64,000 nt of DNA, taken from contig CAUJGJ010000040.1 of NCBI GenBank assembly GCA_963170055.1, positions 1,677,801-1,741,800 of the forward strand, written 5' to 3'. How positions within the stretch are numbered: position 1 is the stretch's first letter; every line of letters begins with the position of its first letter. Under the pieces are notes generated by a model. It was not told the DNA's origin and made no database searches. It saw only the letters and a list, made by a program, of their open reading frames with translations. The position numbers and the translations under genes were made by a program. Positions 63,952-64,000 of the stretch are shown here, piece by piece. The DNA is from Halisarca cf. caerulea (taxonomy: Eukaryota > Porifera > Demospongiae > Chondrillida > Halisarcidae).

Positions 63952-64000
63952 GAACAATCTGTGAAGGTTTCAATACTAAAATCCAAAATTTTTCTGACTG

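Larger units (their letters stand above)
60308..64000. mobile_element. CGCAGGT MITE interrupted twice, cut by the window end
   Basis: The left end GCAGCTATGTTATGTCCGAT starts at about 60308. MITE sequence is then split by the 60468-61199 element, resumes at 61200-61479 (GTTCCACGGCTGTTATGTCC), is split again by PB4 and continues from 63952 (GAACAATCTGTGAAGGTTT) to the window edge. Order and spacing follow the 5244 copy in inverse. Confidence 0.7.

Overview
This looks like an AT-rich, repeat-saturated stretch of an invertebrate nuclear genome. The mix (several piggyBac lineages, PIF/Harbinger, hAT, pogo/Tigger derivatives, a DUF3504-type tyrosine recombinase, abundant MITEs, a GT-AG intron, vertebrate-type TTAGGG repeats and divergent single-exon seven-transmembrane receptors) fits an early-branching metazoan. 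My best guess is a demosponge, but the species is an inference I cannot prove. There is no operon structure, and I recognise no rRNA or tRNA gene.

Host-like genes: four paralogous intact seven-transmembrane receptor genes lie on the + strand at 10403, 29150, 39351 and 45059, each a single exon of about 320-340 codons with a shared 5' flank. Most of what lies between them is transposon. A relative of a DUF7869-type protein (my recognition from memory) occupies 54430 to 49388 on the minus strand. It keeps a recognisable intron but is broken by a piggyBac insertion, stops and frameshifts. A second broken relative sits at 57868-58660.

Mobile elements, left to right: PB1 piggyBac (1370-4311, decayed); CGCAGGT-family MITEs; a pogo/Tigger deletion derivative (8449-9018); receptor 1; then a nest at 11529-23576, in which one roughly 0.85 kb MITE holds a hAT element, which holds a tyrosine-recombinase element, which holds an intact-looking Harbinger element, plus two further insertions in the same MITE. 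Next come piggyBac-type MITEs and a pogo-like MITE carrying a HIRAN-like fragment, receptor 2, PB2 piggyBac (30752-33231, decayed), more MITEs, receptor 3, piggyBac fragments, receptor 4, PB3 piggyBac inside the DUF7869-like gene (49700-52293), and finally PB4 (61480-63951). PB4 is a piggyBac with an uninterrupted 563-codon transposase, itself inside a MITE.

The clearest system-level signals are three. First, a MITE superfamily with CGCAGGT or CGCATGTGG ends and 2-bp target duplications. Second, a fixed asymmetric near/far arrangement of subterminal motifs in all piggyBac-like elements whatever the motif sequence. Third, a hairpin-capped tyrosine-recombinase element with two copies whose hairpin arms diverge while staying self-complementary. 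Calls rest on reading the sequence and remembered family motifs; no alignment or database search was run.
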